Positions 33,752-41,683 of a DNA stretch of 41,683 nucleotides are shown here, piece by piece. A program made the translations under genes and the position numbers. This DNA comes from an uncultured Clostridia bacterium (GTDB lineage: Bacteria; Bacillota; Clostridia; UBA1381): assembly GCA_910585795.1 (NCBI GenBank), contig CAJUFV010000270.1, positions 1 through 41,683 of the forward strand, read 5' to 3'. The number at the start of each line of letters is the position of its first letter. The stretch's first letter is position 1. The notes beneath the pieces are model-generated. The model ran no database searches and had not been told where the DNA came from. It saw only the letters and a list, made by a program, of their open reading frames with translations.

Positions 33752-33787
33752 TAGGTTTTGAATACCGTTATGTAAAAGTCTTTTAGT

Positions 33788-33816
33788 TTGACAAAAAGAT
33801 GATTTTATAGTAAAAT
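33788..33816 (+). promoter_or_regulatory. Promoter of the zinc-finger gene
   Basis: TTGACA (33788-33793), exactly 17 bases, then TAAAAT (33811-33816). It is divergent from the excisionase-like gene. Confidence 0.75.
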
Positions 33817-33851
33817 ACTTTAAGTTAAAGAAAGGTAGGTAAAAGTGGAAA

Positions 33852-34895
33852 ATGATACAAATCGAAAATATTTCAGTTAAGCAAAAATACAGCATATCAC
33901 TATGGTTTAATAAAGATTATACAAAAGAGAATATTATTTTTGGCGAAGAAGAAGCAAAGCAATCATTTTTTCGTAATGAAAATACGGATAATTACGAAAA
34001 AGAAAATTTGAAAAGAAATTTTGGTACAATTATAGAGGACGGGCTTGCATTTGCAGAAAGCGACAATTTACGCGCTGTCAGAAACGCTGTAAACGGACTC
34101 ACTGATATTCTTAAACAGGGCAAGGGCAATGATAGAATAGAACCGTACAAATTTGAATTGTTTAGAATTTACAATAGTACCGAGAATGTTTTGGAGCAGT
34201 ACATTATTCTGAAGCTGTGGCACGAATTTATGGTAAAACATAAAGAGGAAAATAGCGTTGAGAATACTTTTCGCCGTAAGCAGTGGGAACAGTTGGGGAT
34301 TGCTTATGAGGAAGTTTCCGACAAAATGCTTATGCCGTTTGAAAAGAAGTTTACAAGTGCCGATGATGTCAGAGAATTAAGCGGACAAGCACGGATTGAA
34401 ACGCTGTCAACCGATAAAGGCAATGAGTGTGTTTACACTTTTGACGAGGATATTTTACCGATGTATGTTCTGTATATGACAGTGCTTGCAAAGCAGGGCA
34501 AGCATATACGCACTTGTGAAATCTGCGGTAGGGAATTTGTCGCATCAAGAAAAGACACAAAGGTCTGCGGTGCAAAATGTAAATCACAGCGACAGGCGGG
34601 ATATTTTAAGGAACATAAAGAAAAGGTCAAGGATGATACGGTTGATAGACTGTATCAGCAAAACCGAGATAGTTATGATAACTTTTTGAAAAAGCTCAAT
34701 AGATTGAGAATTGATGATAAAATAATCGAGGAATACAAAGAAGCAAAGTATGCTTTTCTTGACAAAGGCAAGAAAAAACGTAAGGCATACCGAAATGAAA
34801 CACTCAAAAGGAGCGAACTGACCGAATGGATTAAACAAGACCGAAACAAGCGCATGAACTTGGAATCAAGAATAGAGCTTGAAATATGGGAATGA
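33852..34895 (+). CDS. Zinc-finger protein of the DUF6076 type
   Basis: This 347-residue protein has a mainly helical N-terminal two-thirds. A treble-clef-like finger has cysteines at 222, 225, 239 and 243 (CEICGREF, then VCGAKC), followed by a highly basic helical tail (QRQAGYFKEHKEKVKDDTVD, DKGKKKRKAYRNETLKRSEL). Such proteins (DUF6076) are common in Clostridia mobile DNA; their function is unknown, and nucleic-acid binding is likely from the finger and charge. It has its own strong promoter and stands between the mobilizable element and the restriction operon, so it could belong to either. Confidence 0.65.
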   Translation: MIQIENISVKQKYSISLWFNKDYTKENIIFGEEEAKQSFFRNENTDNYEKENLKRNFGTIIEDGLAFAESDNLRAVRNAVNGLTDILKQGKGNDRIEPYKFELFRIYNSTENVLEQYIILKLWHEFMVKHKEENSVENTFRRKQWEQLGIAYEEVSDKMLMPFEKKFTSADDVRELSGQARIETLSTDKGNECVYTFDEDILPMYVLYMTVLAKQGKHIRTCEICGREFVASRKDTKVCGAKCKSQRQAGYFKEHKEKVKDDTVDRLYQQNRDSYDNFLKKLNRLRIDDKIIEEYKEAKYAFLDKGKKKRKAYRNETLKRSELTEWIKQDRNKRMNLESRIELEIWE

Positions 34896-34917
34896 TTGTG
34901 TCAAATTATAGTGAAAC

Positions 34918-34946
34918 TTGTTTTTATCAAGAATATATGCTATAAT
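34918..34946 (+). promoter_or_regulatory. Promoter of the type I restriction-modification operon
   Basis: TTGTTT (34918-34923), 17 bases, then TATAAT (34941-34946). The leader is about 70 bases before the hsdM start. Confidence 0.7.
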
Positions 34947-35022
34947 ATAACCAATATTTTACTTTCGATAAAAAGAAAAGGTCATATCTTTGGATATAAG
35001 GAAGCTGACAAGGAGTAATGAA

Positions 35023-36594
35023 ATGATAGATACCAAAAAAGAACAGGAACGCGCGGAGTTGCACCGCACTATATGGAACATAGCAAATGATTTAAGAGGT
35101 AGTGTTGACGGTTGGGATTTTAAGCAGTATGTGCTTGGATTTCTTTTCTACAGATACATTTCCGAAAATCTTACCAACTACATAAATGAAGGTGAACACC
35201 AAAATGGTAACCCAGATTTTGATTACGCAAAAATAGATGATGAAACGGCTGAAACAGCAAGAGCAGGCTTGGTTGAAGAAAAAGGCTTTTTTATTCTTCC
35301 GAGCGAGCTTTTTTGTAATGTAAGAGCAAATGCGATTAAAGACGAAAATCTTAATGAAACGCTTTCCAAAGTGTTTAAAAATATTGAAAGCTCAGCGCAG
35401 GGAAGTGATAGTGAGGACGATTTCAAGGGTTTATTTGATGATATAGACGTAAACAGCAACAAACTCGGAGGAAGTGTGCCGAAACGAAATGAACGGCTTG
35501 TCAAACTTCTCGATGGTATCGGTGAAATGAAACTCGGGGATTACAAGAATAACACGATAGATGCGTTTGGCGATGCATATGAGTATCTTATGGGTATGTA
35601 CGCATCTAACGCAGGAAAATCGGGAGGCGAATACTATACTCCACAGGAGGTATCTGAGCTTCTTACAAAATTGACTGTTATAGGAAAAACGGAGGTAAAC
35701 AAGGTTTATGACCCTGCCTGCGGTTCGGGTTCTTTATTGCTTAAATTTGCAAAGGTACTCGGTAAGGATAAAGTTCGGCAAGGATTTTTCGGGCAGGAAA
35801 TCAATATTACAACTTACAATCTGTGCCGTATCAATATGTTTTTGCACGATATAGACTATGATAAATTTGATATTGCTCACGGTGATACCCTGATAGAGCC
35901 TCAGCACTGGGATGACGAACCTTTTGAAGCGATTGTTTCAAATCCGCCGTATTCTATAAAATGGGAAGGGGACAACAACCCTATTTTGATAAATGACCAG
36001 CGTTTTTCGCCCGCTGGGGTGCTTGCGCCGAAATCAAAGGCAGACCTTGCGTTTATAATGCACTCATTATCGTGGCTTGCAACAAACGGCACTGCGGCGA
36101 TTGTATGTTTTCCTGGTGTTATGTATCGCGGCGGAGCGGAGCAAAAAATTAGAAAATACCTTGTAAGCAATAATTTTATAGATTGTATTATACAGCTTCC
36201 TGATAATTTGTTTTATGGGACAAGCATTGCTACTTGTATTATGGTGTTGAAAAAGTCAAAAATAGATAATTCCGTACTTTTCATTGATGCCACAAAGGAA
36301 TGTGTTAAGGTTACCAACAGCAATAAAATGACTGTGGAGAACATTAACAATATTATAAACACATATATAGAAAGAACAGACAAGGACTATATTTCTAAAA
36401 TTGTAACAAGCGAAGAAATTGAAGCGCAGGACTATAACCTTTCTGTATCAAGCTATGTTGAGCAGGAAGACACAAGAGAAAAAATAGATATTACAGAGCT
36501 TAATAAAGATATAAAAGGAATTGTGGCAAGAGAACAGGTTTTGCGCAATGAAATAGACAAGATTGTTGCCGAAATAGATGGTGGTGATAAATGA
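35023..36594 (+). CDS. hsdM: Type I restriction-modification methyltransferase subunit
   Basis: This 523-residue protein starts at ATG 35023, 8 bases after AAGGAG; an in-frame TTG at 34990 lacks a ribosome binding site. The N-terminal HsdM_N helical domain (RTIWNIANDLRGSVDGWDFK, QYVLGFLFYRYISENL) is followed by the N6-adenine methylase. Motif I is DPACGSG from D230, and motif IV is NPPY at 307-310. No gaps or missing residues are seen. With HsdS it methylates host DNA at a split site using S-adenosylmethionine. Its TGA overlaps the hsdS ATG (ATGA). Confidence 0.97.
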   Translation: MIDTKKEQERAELHRTIWNIANDLRGSVDGWDFKQYVLGFLFYRYISENLTNYINEGEHQNGNPDFDYAKIDDETAETARAGLVEEKGFFILPSELFCNVRANAIKDENLNETLSKVFKNIESSAQGSDSEDDFKGLFDDIDVNSNKLGGSVPKRNERLVKLLDGIGEMKLGDYKNNTIDAFGDAYEYLMGMYASNAGKSGGEYYTPQEVSELLTKLTVIGKTEVNKVYDPACGSGSLLLKFAKVLGKDKVRQGFFGQEINITTYNLCRINMFLHDIDYDKFDIAHGDTLIEPQHWDDEPFEAIVSNPPYSIKWEGDNNPILINDQRFSPAGVLAPKSKADLAFIMHSLSWLATNGTAAIVCFPGVMYRGGAEQKIRKYLVSNNFIDCIIQLPDNLFYGTSIATCIMVLKKSKIDNSVLFIDATKECVKVTNSNKMTVENINNIINTYIERTDKDYISKIVTSEEIEAQDYNLSVSSYVEQEDTREKIDITELNKDIKGIVAREQVLRNEIDKIVAEIDGGDK

Positions 36595-37745
36595 TGAGTA
36601 AATTACAGGAGCTTATTGATACGCTATGCCCTGACGGTGTGGAATATAGGGCAATAGGTGAAATGGTTGATTATGAACAACCAACAAAATATATTGTTAA
36701 AAGTACAGATTATAATGATGATTTTAAAATTCCTGTTTTAACTGCTGGACAATCTTTTGTTTTGGGTTATACGAATGAAGCGGAAGGAATATATTATGCA
36801 TCAAAAGAACAACCTGTAATTATATTCGATGATTTCACAGGAGCTTTTAAGTGGGTGAATTTTCCTTTTAAAGTCAAATCATCTGCTATGAAAATGCTAA
36901 AGGCAAAAGAAGATATAGTGTCTTTAAGATATATTTTTCATATAATGGGTTTTTTAAATTTTTCTTCAGATGAACACAAGCGACTTTGGATTAGTATTTA
37001 TTCGAAATTTTCTATCCCTATACCTCCCCTTGAGGTACAGAGTGAAATTGTCAGGATACTTGACAATTTCACAGAGCTTACAGCAGAGCTTACAGCAGAG
37101 CTTACAGCAGAGCTTACAGCAGAGCTTACAGCAGAGCTTACAGCAGAGCTTACAACAAGAAAACAACAGTATGAGTATTATGCAAAAAAAATCTTTGAGT
37201 TAAAAAACGTTGAGTTTAAACAGCTAAAGGATATTGCAGACATTGGAACTGGTAGCAGTAACACAAATGAGGAATTGGAAGATGGAAAATATCCGTTCTT
37301 TGTTCGTTCTCCTGAAGTTCGTACTAAAAATACCTACGAATTTGATGAAACTGCAATTATTACTTCAGGCGACGGTGTTGGCGTTGGTAAAATTTTTCAT
37401 TACATAGAAGGAAAATATGCACTTCATCAAAGAGCGTATCGTATTCACATAACAATCGATTATGTTATCCCAAAATATTATTATTACTATATGAAAACAA
37501 CATTTTATGATTATATAATGAAAAATGCGGTCAATTCATCTGTTACATCTATAAGGCGAAAAATGCTTGATGAATATAATATACCTGTTCCTCCAATCAA
37601 AGAACAGCAGCGCATTGTAGATATTCTTGACAGATTTGACAAGCTGTGCAATGACATATCAGAGGGATTGCTTGCAGAAATTGAAGCACGGCAAAAGCAA
37701 TACGAATATTATCGGGATAAATTATTGTCATTTAAGGAGATATAG
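36591..37745 (+). CDS. hsdS: Type I restriction-modification specificity subunit with long TAEL repeat
   Basis: This 384-residue protein has two target-recognition domains (about 1-150 and 205-335). Each is followed by a conserved helix (EVQSEIVRILDNFTEL and EQQRIVDILDRFDKLCNDI), and the second has the pair QKQYEYYRDKLLSF matching QQYEYYAKKIFEL after the first. Between the domains, TAEL is repeated six times (about 164-187). In EcoR124-type enzymes two or three TAEL units set the spacing of the two half-sites; six is unusual. It determines which split sequence HsdM and HsdR act on. Confidence 0.95.
   Translation: MMSKLQELIDTLCPDGVEYRAIGEMVDYEQPTKYIVKSTDYNDDFKIPVLTAGQSFVLGYTNEAEGIYYASKEQPVIIFDDFTGAFKWVNFPFKVKSSAMKMLKAKEDIVSLRYIFHIMGFLNFSSDEHKRLWISIYSKFSIPIPPLEVQSEIVRILDNFTELTAELTAELTAELTAELTAELTAELTTRKQQYEYYAKKIFELKNVEFKQLKDIADIGTGSSNTNEELEDGKYPFFVRSPEVRTKNTYEFDETAIITSGDGVGVGKIFHYIEGKYALHQRAYRIHITIDYVIPKYYYYYMKTTFYDYIMKNAVNSSVTSIRRKMLDEYNIPVPPIKEQQRIVDILDRFDKLCNDISEGLLAEIEARQKQYEYYRDKLLSFKEI
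37080..37151 (+). repeat. Six perfect 12-bp repeats in hsdS
   Basis: ACAGCAGAGCTT is repeated six times without a change, preceded by a 9-bp partial unit (37071-37079). Being 12 bp, slippage keeps the frame and only lengthens or shortens the linker. Confidence 0.97.
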
Positions 37746-37747
37746 TT

Positions 37748-38884
37748 TTGATAGGAAAGTACAGTGAATTATCCAATAAATTTAGAGAAAAAGCAAATGA
37801 CCATAATTTTTTGTGTTTTCAATATTCAAATAAGAATGAACATGATTTATGGAGTTGTATTTGTTCATCAATGGATTGGATAGATGTTGGAGTGCAGTAT
37901 ATTGAAAATTTTCAGCCACCTAATCATCCAAGTTTGTTGAATTGTATGGAGATTTTTTCTTTTATCCAAGCAATAGATATTACTTATGAGGCAATAAAAA
38001 GCTTGTTTTGGGCATTAGTTAATAATGGTGAAGAAAGTAAAAAGGGACGTTCACCATTTTATGAAGAAAAAGGATGTTTTTCTTCAATAAAAAACAATAC
38101 CATAACAGACGATAAATTTTTCAAAGAAATAAGGGCGTGTTGTGGCGCTCATCCAACGGATTTATACACGTATATTTCAGATGATGAACCGAAGAAACAG
38201 GAGCGATATGCAAGTTGGATTTGTGCAGAGACTAACAGTTCATTTAGCGTTAGACTGTATCCTAACGACACATCAAACAAAACAATTACTGTTAATGTTT
38301 CTTACGCAGAGTTAATGGATTATTTTGAAAAAAGATTTTACTATTTGAATAATCTTATTGATAAAATTGATGAATTATTTGAGGTCTTTCGTGAAGAAAA
38401 AATAAATGATATTATACAAAAATCAAGCAACCCGATAGAACAATTAAAAATATTAAAAGATGCTAATGCAGACAGATTAGATAATCAATATTTTGATGAA
38501 ACTATTGAACAACTTCTTTTGTTTTTTAATACCCAATTTGAAAGCAAAGAGAACGAAAGTATTGTCGAAAATTACAGGGAAAAGCTCATTAGTGGAATTG
38601 ATGAATTATATGAAAACATTCAAAAATTAGAGTATAAAGAAATGAAGCTTAATAAACTTCTTTCTCCGCCCACAATAGATATAGAATGGTTTGGATATGA
38701 ATATACTGCACTATTAGCGCAGGTTTTTGAAAATAGGTATAAGAGGTATCATTTCAAAACTTTAACTGAACCATTAAAGAAGTATGTAAATTTTGATAAT
38801 ATTCGCACACAATCAGAATTATATTGGTTAATTACTATTGCATTAAATATTGTTGATGAACAGAATGGCAATAAAGCTAAGTGA
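37748..38884 (+). CDS. HEPN-like protein inside the restriction operon
   Basis: This 378-residue protein starts at TTG 37748 behind AAGGAGATA, 2 bases after hsdS. It is almost wholly helical. Around residues 80-140 a helical block (IDITYEAIKSLFWALVNNGE, then FFKEIRACCGAHPTDL) carries R129-x5-H135, within the Rx4-6H motif of HEPN RNases. The C-terminal half is charged and coiled (IQKLEYKEMKLNKLL). HEPN proteins often act as abortive-infection RNases or toxins. The motif alone is short, so the HEPN call is tentative; its place in the operon supports a defence role. Confidence 0.5.
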   Translation: MIGKYSELSNKFREKANDHNFLCFQYSNKNEHDLWSCICSSMDWIDVGVQYIENFQPPNHPSLLNCMEIFSFIQAIDITYEAIKSLFWALVNNGEESKKGRSPFYEEKGCFSSIKNNTITDDKFFKEIRACCGAHPTDLYTYISDDEPKKQERYASWICAETNSSFSVRLYPNDTSNKTITVNVSYAELMDYFEKRFYYLNNLIDKIDELFEVFREEKINDIIQKSSNPIEQLKILKDANADRLDNQYFDETIEQLLLFFNTQFESKENESIVENYREKLISGIDELYENIQKLEYKEMKLNKLLSPPTIDIEWFGYEYTALLAQVFENRYKRYHFKTLTEPLKKYVNFDNIRTQSELYWLITIALNIVDEQNGNKAK

Positions 38885-38914
38885 GCTTTAAGGAGAAACA
38901 GGAGATGTTATATT

Positions 38915-39412
38915 ATGAGATTAAAACTTGATATAGACGGAATTTCTTTTTTCTTGAAGATAACGGGATACAGAAAAACAGCAAAACATAATTGGGACGA
39001 TGCTTGGTGTGATGTTGAAGCCTGTTTACAAAATGAATATCTAAATTATCATTTTGGCTCAGAAATTCTTTTGTGTGCTGAGATAGACGATTTGGAAAAA
39101 TATTTATCCGATTTACTCAATGATAAAATGACGGAAAGAACAATAATGGAATGTATTGAACCGGACTTTGAATTTATATGTGAACCGAAACATACTAGCC
39201 CTGATGATATACTTCTTGTTGTTGTCATCAATTTGTGGGAACAGGGATATATGACAGCAAATTCTATACATTTAACATTAGACAAAAAAGAAATTCAACA
39301 ACTTCATACATATCTGTTATATGTAAAAAAGGTTATAAACCAAACTGATGAAAGAATTATTGACTTAATCAAACAAGATATATTATTACCTAAATATATA
39401 GAAATGCGGTGA
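38915..39412 (+). CDS. Small acidic protein, possibly WapI-type immunity fold
   Basis: This 165-residue acidic protein begins MRLKLDIDGISFFLKITGYR. Its pattern (beta-rich N-terminus, then HNWDDAWCDVEACLQNEY, then CAEIDDLEKYLSDLLND, IEPDFEFICEP) recalls the WapI-type immunity family of toxin systems. That resemblance is by eye only. It follows the HEPN-like gene and precedes hsdR in the same direction, so it may be the antitoxin or partner of that protein. The ribosome binding site CAGGAG lies 9 bases before ATG. Confidence 0.45.
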   Translation: MRLKLDIDGISFFLKITGYRKTAKHNWDDAWCDVEACLQNEYLNYHFGSEILLCAEIDDLEKYLSDLLNDKMTERTIMECIEPDFEFICEPKHTSPDDILLVVVINLWEQGYMTANSIHLTLDKKEIQQLHTYLLYVKKVINQTDERIIDLIKQDILLPKYIEMR

Positions 39413-39416
39413 GAAA

Positions 39417-40259
39417 ATGAGCGAATATAATATCATAATGTCAAGTAATGAAAGCACGGTTGTCGCAGAATATACACCTGAGCAGAAGAAATCGGACGCA
39501 TACCAGTCGGAAGCTGCTCTTGAAAATGAGTTTATACGCCTGCTTTCGGGACAAGGCTATGACTATATCACTATTCACAATGAAAAACAGCTTATAGATA
39601 ATCTGCGTAATCAGCTCCAAAAACTCAACAACTATACTTTTACAGATAGTGAATGGGAGAGATTTTTTGGCGAGTGTATCGCAAGCAACAATGACGGTAT
39701 TTTGGAAAAAACACGCAAAATTCAAGAGGACTATATACAGGTTCTTAATTGCGATGACGGTACGCAGAAAAATATATATTTAATCAATAAAAAGGATATA
39801 CATAACAATTATCTACAGGTAATCAATCAATATGAAGAATCTGAGGGAAAACATAAAACAAGATATGATGTTACTGTACTTGTAAATGGACTTCCGCTTG
39901 TACATATTGAGCTAAAACGGCGCGGTGTTGCTATCCGCGAAGCCTTTAATCAGATAAAACGTTACCAGAGGGACAGCTTTTGGGCAGCTTCGGGACTTTA
40001 TGAGTATATACAGCTTTTTGTTATCTCCAACGGTACGAATACAAAGTATTATTCTAATACGACCCGCAACAGCCATATTAAAGAAGCAAACGGCAGCGCG
40101 AAAAGCAAGAAAACAAGCAATAGTTTTGAATTTACTTCTTATTGGGCGGACGGAAACAATAAGGTTATATCCGACCTTGTTGATTTTACCAAAACGTTCT
40201 TTGCCAAGCATACTATATTAAATATTCTAACAAAGTATTGTGTGGTAACATTTTGGTAA
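39417..40259 (+). pseudogene. hsdR: Type I restriction subunit, truncated after the nuclease domain
   Basis: Only 280 residues remain of a protein normally near 1000. The N-terminal nuclease is complete: D151 (YDVTVLVNGLP), E165-L-K167 (IELKRRG) and the QIKRY motif at 179-183. The typical run SYWADGNNKVISDLVDFTKT, then FFAKHTILNILTKYC follows. It then changes at once to VTFW and stops, before the SF2 helicase motor. Sequence beyond 40232 has no HsdR-like frame on either phase, and an integrase begins 50 bases on. Without the motor, translocation and restriction should be lost, while HsdM and HsdS can still methylate. Confidence 0.88.
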
Positions 40260-40310
40260 TGCCGTATTTATGCGGTTTAACGGTTGTTTTGTTACTAACG
40301 TGTTATTAGT
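40215..40310. other. Element junction in hsdR (candidate att site)
   Basis: HsdR-like coding ends near 40232 (AAGTATTGTGT). What follows is AT-rich non-coding DNA with short repeats (GGTAAC, GGTAAT, GTTACTAAC, GTTATTAG) like integrase arm sites, then the integrase 3' end at 40311. The exact crossover bases cannot be set from one end. Confidence 0.6.
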
Positions 40311-41324
40311 TCAACTTAATAAATTTATGGTTTCTCTTAATTCCTCAATGGTTTTATGCGTGTAAACACGCTTGCCGACATCTTTGGCTTTATGTCCCAT
40401 AAGTAAATTCATACAAACATCATTTGCCCCTGCTGAGTCTAATTTAGAACGGAAAGTATGACGGCATTCGTGTGGTGTATGGCTCATATTGCACATTTCC
40501 ATAATTTCATTCCATATAGGATAATATGTAGCCGTAGTACATTGGCTGCCGTTGTATGAGAATAAATATTCTCCGTCTGTTTCCATTCGATTTAATATAA
40601 ATGGAAGTATTTTATTATGTATCGGGACAATTCGATTTTTGCCGTTCACAGTCTTTATGCCGCCTGTCATAGTCATATTTTTTAAATCTATATCAGATTT
40701 TTTCAGCCCAAGAAATTCACTTATTCTCCACGCGGTATATAATAGGACAATAACGCTGTCAACCCATTTTATTTGTTGATGTTTCCATATGGTAGCAATT
40801 TCATCGTCGGTAAAGGGTTTCTTTTTGGTGTCTGGCACTGATGGGGCGGTAATGAGCGAGGAATTGCATTTAAGTATAATATCCATCTCCAGCGCAAATT
40901 TATCAAGGTGTCCGAATAGGGATTTAATTGACTGTTTTGTTGAATAACCGTGACCGCAATTATCAATACAATCTTGCATTTGATAAGCTTTAAGTTCCTT
41001 ATATTTTAAATTTTCTATCGGTTTACAATGTTTCCAAGCAGATTTTAAAGAATTAAAGGTGTTTTTATTCATTTTTGAGGTGGCTCTTTCGTTCCAACGC
41101 TCATATATCTCTTTAACTGTTATTTTCTGCAAATCAATATCATAAGGATTGCGGTTATATTCGGCAAGTATAATTAAACCTTGCTCGCGTGTGGGGGCAT
41201 ATCCAATAGCCTTATATATAGGATAGCCATTGTCATTATATCCTATTGTTTTCCTTATGGCGTATGGATTACGCCGATTTCCTGATAATTTTACTACCGT
41301 TCCGTAGCCGTTAGGATTTTTCAT
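40311..41324 (-). CDS. int: Tyrosine integrase of the element inserted in hsdR
   Basis: This 337-residue protein starts at ATG 41324, preceded by AAAGGAGT; an in-frame ATG nine codons upstream has no such site. The N-terminal arm domain (NGYGTVVKLSGNRRNPYAIR) and the core-binding helices precede the catalytic residues R200 (AWRISEF), H285 and R288 (HECRHTF), H311 (LLMGHK) and Y321 (RVYTHKT). All are intact. Its 3' end faces the hsdR junction, the usual int-att layout. It differs from the integrase at 29255 in sequence and target. Confidence 0.93.
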   Translation of the reverse strand: MKNPNGYGTVVKLSGNRRNPYAIRKTIGYNDNGYPIYKAIGYAPTREQGLIILAEYNRNPYDIDLQKITVKEIYERWNERATSKMNKNTFNSLKSAWKHCKPIENLKYKELKAYQMQDCIDNCGHGYSTKQSIKSLFGHLDKFALEMDIILKCNSSLITAPSVPDTKKKPFTDDEIATIWKHQQIKWVDSVIVLLYTAWRISEFLGLKKSDIDLKNMTMTGGIKTVNGKNRIVPIHNKILPFILNRMETDGEYLFSYNGSQCTTATYYPIWNEIMEMCNMSHTPHECRHTFRSKLDSAGANDVCMNLLMGHKAKDVGKRVYTHKTIEELRETINLLS

Positions 41325-41345
41325 TAAAAAAACACTCCTTTTTTC

Positions 41346-41450
41346 TTGCATTTTAAGAAGTGCTATGATATAATATCTATTAGGTAAGGGATATTGCTAT
41401 CATAGCATATTCTCATTCCTCGATTGTTGGCGCAGTCGAGGATTTTTTTT
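41346..41450 (+). ncRNA. Candidate short RNA divergent from the integrase
   Basis: TTGCAT (41346-41351), 17 bases, then TATAAT (41369-41374) is followed about 44 bases later by a terminator, CCTCGA/TCGAGG (41418-41441) with T8. The RNA would be about 70 nt. An inverted repeat of 17-18 bases (41361-41377 with 41390-41407) covers the -10 box and start. It may instead be a control site of the integrase. Confidence 0.4.
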
Positions 41451-41682
41451 ATATTTCAATATCAAGCGAGGCGTAGCACCTGCAAAATTCACATTTGCAA
41501 TTTTTAAAAGGCGGATAATTTTCACCGGGTATTGCCTCTTTGATACTAAATGTTTTTCCCTCTAAAGATTTACAATGTTCACAAACAGCTCCATCTTGCA
41601 TTGTTCTTATAGTATATATGTAATTAAATTTTACAGGTAATTTTTTTGTCCTTTCGATTTCTGCAATAGATTTCTGTAGTCG
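41449..41682 (-). CDS. C-terminal end of an SPP1 gp7-like protein (partial)
   Basis: The last 77 codons of a minus-strand gene enter from the right edge. Cysteine pairs CEHC and CKCEFC around a PPFKN segment (DGAVCEHCKSLEGKTFSIKE, then AIPGENYPPFKNCKC) match the C-terminal end of SPP1 gp7/Mu gpF-like minor head proteins, which usually read C..C..L.G and then PP.H.NCRC. Here the His is replaced by Lys. This suggests that the element in hsdR is a prophage or carries a stray phage gene. The rest is outside the window. Confidence 0.6.
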   Translation of the reverse strand, partial: RLQKSIAEIERTKKLPVKFNYIYTIRTMQDGAVCEHCKSLEGKTFSIKEAIPGENYPPFKNCKCEFCRCYASLDIEI

Positions 41683-41683
41683 C

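Noticed and set aside
37071..37151. Short tandem repeats as a CRISPR array
   Set aside because: The units are 12 bp, adjacent, with no spacers, and they encode the TAEL linker of HsdS in frame.
40230..40310. HsdR truncation as a simple frameshift
   Set aside because: No HsdR-like continuation is found in the other frames after 40232, and an integrase with repeat-rich flanking DNA begins there.

Overview
The window reads as an accessory region of a low-to-moderate GC Firmicutes genome, most likely a gut-type Clostridia. The basis is the AGGAGG-type ribosome binding sites with ATG/TTG/GTG starts, the consensus TTGACA-17-TATAAT promoters, the short-tailed phage gene set, and the MobV and tyrosine-recombinase elements. 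Nearly all of it is mobile DNA. No chromosomal housekeeping gene is complete here.

Region 1 (1-29.1 kb) is the late half of a podovirus-like prophage, read almost wholly on the + strand. It holds a late-transcription activator, small and large terminase, scaffold, an N4-gp56-type major capsid protein, a small head protein, a gp10-like beta-propeller, a needle/fibre-like protein, a head-tail adaptor, portal, an internal protein, a 2825-residue polyvalent virion protein, five fibre or fibre-associated genes, a holin and an amidase. The order is unusual, because the portal lies about 9.5 kb downstream of the terminase. A cassette with its own divergent promoters interrupts the late genes at 8.4-10.8 kb: a secreted stalk-domain protein and an XRE repressor on the minus strand, and a ribbon-helix-helix protein, a Rha-type antirepressor and a small protein on the plus strand.

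The most striking content of region 1 is three small loci in the gaps between late genes (5.39-5.73, 10.86-11.19 and 15.21-15.53 kb). Each has a strong forward promoter, a 20-25 residue hydrophobic peptide ending in KK, a shared bidirectional terminator, and a near-perfect promoter firing back on the opposite strand. The forward and reverse transcripts of each locus begin with related sequences, so the ends of each locus form an inverted repeat. This is the layout of Fst/par-type type I toxin-antitoxin systems. None of these peptides is long enough to stand out as an ordinary gene.

Region 2 (29.1-33.9 kb, possibly to 34.9 kb) starts at the 3' half of a tRNA-Lys-like gene, a likely attachment site. 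It carries an integrative mobilizable element on the minus strand: tyrosine integrase, MobV relaxase, a hairpin-dense origin region, an SF3 helicase, and an excisionase-like HTH protein. A zinc-finger protein of the DUF6076 type follows on the + strand.

Region 3 (34.9-40.26 kb) is a type I restriction-modification operon, hsdM-hsdS-(HEPN-like gene)-(immunity-like gene)-hsdR. HsdS carries six tandem copies of a 12-bp TAEL-encoding repeat. HsdR is cut off after its nuclease domain, where region 4 begins with another tyrosine integrase on the minus strand and, at the window edge, the end of an SPP1-gp7-like gene. The simplest reading is that a third element integrated inside hsdR, leaving methylation intact and restriction disabled unless the element excises.

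All calls rest on reading the sequence and on knowledge of the families; no database search was run.
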